A stretch of DNA of 41,402 bases, taken from contig JACKBC010000056.1 of the NCBI GenBank assembly GCA_020634755.1, forward strand, positions 1 through 41,402, read 5' to 3'. The notes under the pieces were generated by a model. That model was not told the origin of the DNA. It saw only the letters and a list, made by a program, of their open reading frames with translations, and did no database searches. Position 1 is the stretch's first letter, and the number at the start of each line of letters is the position of its first letter. The DNA comes from Caldilineaceae bacterium. GTDB lineage: Bacteria; Chloroflexota; Anaerolineae; Caldilineales; Caldilineaceae. Both the position numbers and the translations under genes were made by a program. Positions 39,962 to 41,402 of the stretch are shown here, piece after piece.

Positions 39962-41359
39962 TTAGCTACGCAACAGTTGCTTTACGGGAGGCCATGCCAA
40001 GCGTACGTGGGTCCAGATGCCCACTTTCTTTTTTGTATATAGAAGTGCCGCTAAATTCTGAAAAATCAGAGCCAGCGCGGTGATGAATGCAACGCCCGTA
40101 ATGCCATACTTCTCCACGACCAATAACGAACCAACCACATTAAAGAAACCGGCTAGTATGCTGATCCACATGATTGTCCTTTGGCGGTTGGTCATGCGCA
40201 AGACTGGGTCGCACGGGCCGGTCCATACGTTGACCGTTTGCCCTAGACTGAGCAGCGCCAAGACCAGCGCTCCTTGCCGGTAAAAGTCGCCGTAAATAAA
40301 GCCCATAATGGGCCCGCCCAACAGGGAGAAGATAATCAGCACAATAAGCGTGGGCATCCCCGCCAGCGTGGTAATGGTGCGCAAAATGTTTTCCAGCCGC
40401 TGATTTTCATTGCGGGCGTACATCTCGGCAATAAAAGGAGGCACCACTGCACCCACCACCAGCAGCGGCATGGTGACTAAGGTGGCCAAGGTCAAAGCCG
40501 CACCGTATACGGCCACATCATCTTTGGGGTGATATGCACCCAAAATCCATAAATTGACGCGGGCCAGCCCAAAAATGGTCAGTTGATTGAGCCACAGCGG
40601 CAGCGCAATGTTAAACAAATGTCCGGTTTGAAGTGGCGCGTTGCCGCCGTTGTTCCCCAGCCGCATTACCTTGCGACCCAGCAGCGCCAGCGCCATCAAG
40701 TTGCTGGCCACAACTGAGCCAATGGCTAGCAGCAAAACCTCTCCCAATGTGGCTTTATGCCAGAAAAGCCAGACGATGACAAACAAAATGGCTGCCAATA
40801 CTGAATGAACCGCACCGCCAAAAAGTACGGCCAGATGAAAATCTTTAAAGCCGCGGAACGTTTCGGCCAGCAGGTTGCGCATGGCGAACAAAAAGCACCA
40901 GATTGCCACGAGCACAGAGAGTTGGCCCATGATGGGAGAATCAAAGACCGCTACTGACGTCCATTGACCACCACCTAGCGCCCACGCCAGCGCCACAATC
41001 AAGCTTCCTATGCCCCCATATAAAAAGACGAAACGGACGGCTTTGGCCGCGCGGCCTGGCTCATGTTTGCCCAATGATTCGGCCACCAAACGCACGGATG
41101 TTTCGGCAAAGCCCAGCTGGCCCAGCGTGGCTCCCACCGTGGCGACACTGAAGATCAGAAAGTAAGCCCCCATTTCATCGGGGGAGAGGAGACGCGCCAA
41201 AAGACCATTTACCAGGATCGAGGTGGCAGCGGTTACAAGGCGTCCGCCCAGTGACCAGATGCCGCCAGAGAGCAGGCGTTTTTTTAGCGATGCGGTGAAC
41301 GCGGGGGTAGGTGGGGGAACAGGTTGTGGCTCCGCGTGAATTGCAATGTCTGAACGCAT
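39962..41359 (-). CDS. Wzx-type polysaccharide flippase (MATE/MOP superfamily)
   Basis: A 465-residue membrane protein with about 14 hydrophobic segments. LLSGGIWSLGGRLVTAATSI near the N-terminus and ARLLSPDEMGAYFLIFSVAT match the polysaccharide biosynthesis (RfbX/Wzx) family. GPCDPVLRMTNRQRTIMWIS near residue 385 matches the conserved late loop of that family. It would flip undecaprenyl-linked repeat units across the membrane for the Wzy-like protein at 36394. The ATG at 41359 has no clear Shine-Dalgarno. Upstream, bases 41360-41402 are too short to interpret. Confidence 0.9.
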   Translation of the reverse strand: MRSDIAIHAEPQPVPPPTPAFTASLKKRLLSGGIWSLGGRLVTAATSILVNGLLARLLSPDEMGAYFLIFSVATVGATLGQLGFAETSVRLVAESLGKHEPGRAAKAVRFVFLYGGIGSLIVALAWALGGGQWTSVAVFDSPIMGQLSVLVAIWCFLFAMRNLLAETFRGFKDFHLAVLFGGAVHSVLAAILFVIVWLFWHKATLGEVLLLAIGSVVASNLMALALLGRKVMRLGNNGGNAPLQTGHLFNIALPLWLNQLTIFGLARVNLWILGAYHPKDDVAVYGAALTLATLVTMPLLVVGAVVPPFIAEMYARNENQRLENILRTITTLAGMPTLIVLIIFSLLGGPIMGFIYGDFYRQGALVLALLSLGQTVNVWTGPCDPVLRMTNRQRTIMWISILAGFFNVVGSLLVVEKYGITGVAFITALALIFQNLAALLYTKKKVGIWTHVRLAWPPVKQLLRS

Positions 41360-41402
41360 AATTTTATCGTTATTGGGGGGTTAACAAGCGCACGACCAAG
41401 CC

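Noticed and set aside
41370..41402. C-terminal end of another gene (reads GLVVRLLTPQ then stop on the minus strand)
   Set aside because: Only 11 codons are visible and a second frame also stays open, so it cannot be supported.

Overview
The window is bacterial and most likely comes from a member of the Chloroflexota (Anaerolineae or a relative), probably a metagenome-derived genome. This assignment is inference. It rests on moderately GC-rich coding sequence, a secreted LRR protein ending in a 'YLPFVAR'-type tail of the kind I associate with Chloroflexota exported proteins, and intergenic spaces filled with short palindromic repeat families. No rRNA, tRNA, insertion sequence or CRISPR array was recognised.

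Region 1 (1-7331) is a mixed accessory stretch. It holds a partial HNH endonuclease coupled by an ATGA overlap to a small ribbon-helix-helix-like protein, a P-loop kinase whose N-terminus is written by a dispersed repeat, a YjhG/YagF-type sugar-acid dehydratase, a secreted leucine-rich-repeat protein, an orphan solute-binding protein and a membrane-anchored glycoside hydrolase. Region 2 (7332-14331) holds a site-2 protease homologue, an HD-domain protein, a prephenate dehydrogenase-like protein, two glycosyltransferases, a Gfo/Idh/MocA oxidoreductase and an unknown membrane protein. Region 3 (14332-17777) holds an 89-bp structured tandem repeat, a TspO-related membrane protein overlapping a CrtI-type desaturase, and a membrane protein/XRE regulator pair behind a consensus promoter with a perfect 15-bp inverted-repeat operator.

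Region 4 (18032-24704) is housekeeping: pheS without an adjacent pheT, the tRNA methylthiotransferase mtaB, divergent bifunctional nnrD, plsX and a membrane protein with a NERD-like segment.

Region 5 (24782-41359) is a long minus-strand cell-surface polysaccharide cluster. From its transcriptional start it reads: Wzx-type flippase, sulfotransferase, GT4, Wzy/O-antigen-ligase-like protein, GT4, beta-propeller-like protein, GT4, DUF3473-type polysaccharide deacetylase, formyltransferase-fold enzyme, YdjM-like membrane protein, heparinase II/III-family protein, wecC, wecB and a secreted beta-helix protein. Together they suggest an exported polymer containing ManNAc uronic acid, with de-N-acetylated and then N-formylated and/or sulfated amino sugars, plus two candidate lyases that could trim it. 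Several neighbours overlap by 4 bp, which argues for one translationally coupled operon.

The most unusual features outside genes are at least six families of small palindromic repeats (some copies 15-30 kb apart), and a recurrent extended -10 motif (TGnTATAnT) placed 6-9 nt before start codons, which suggests leaderless transcripts.
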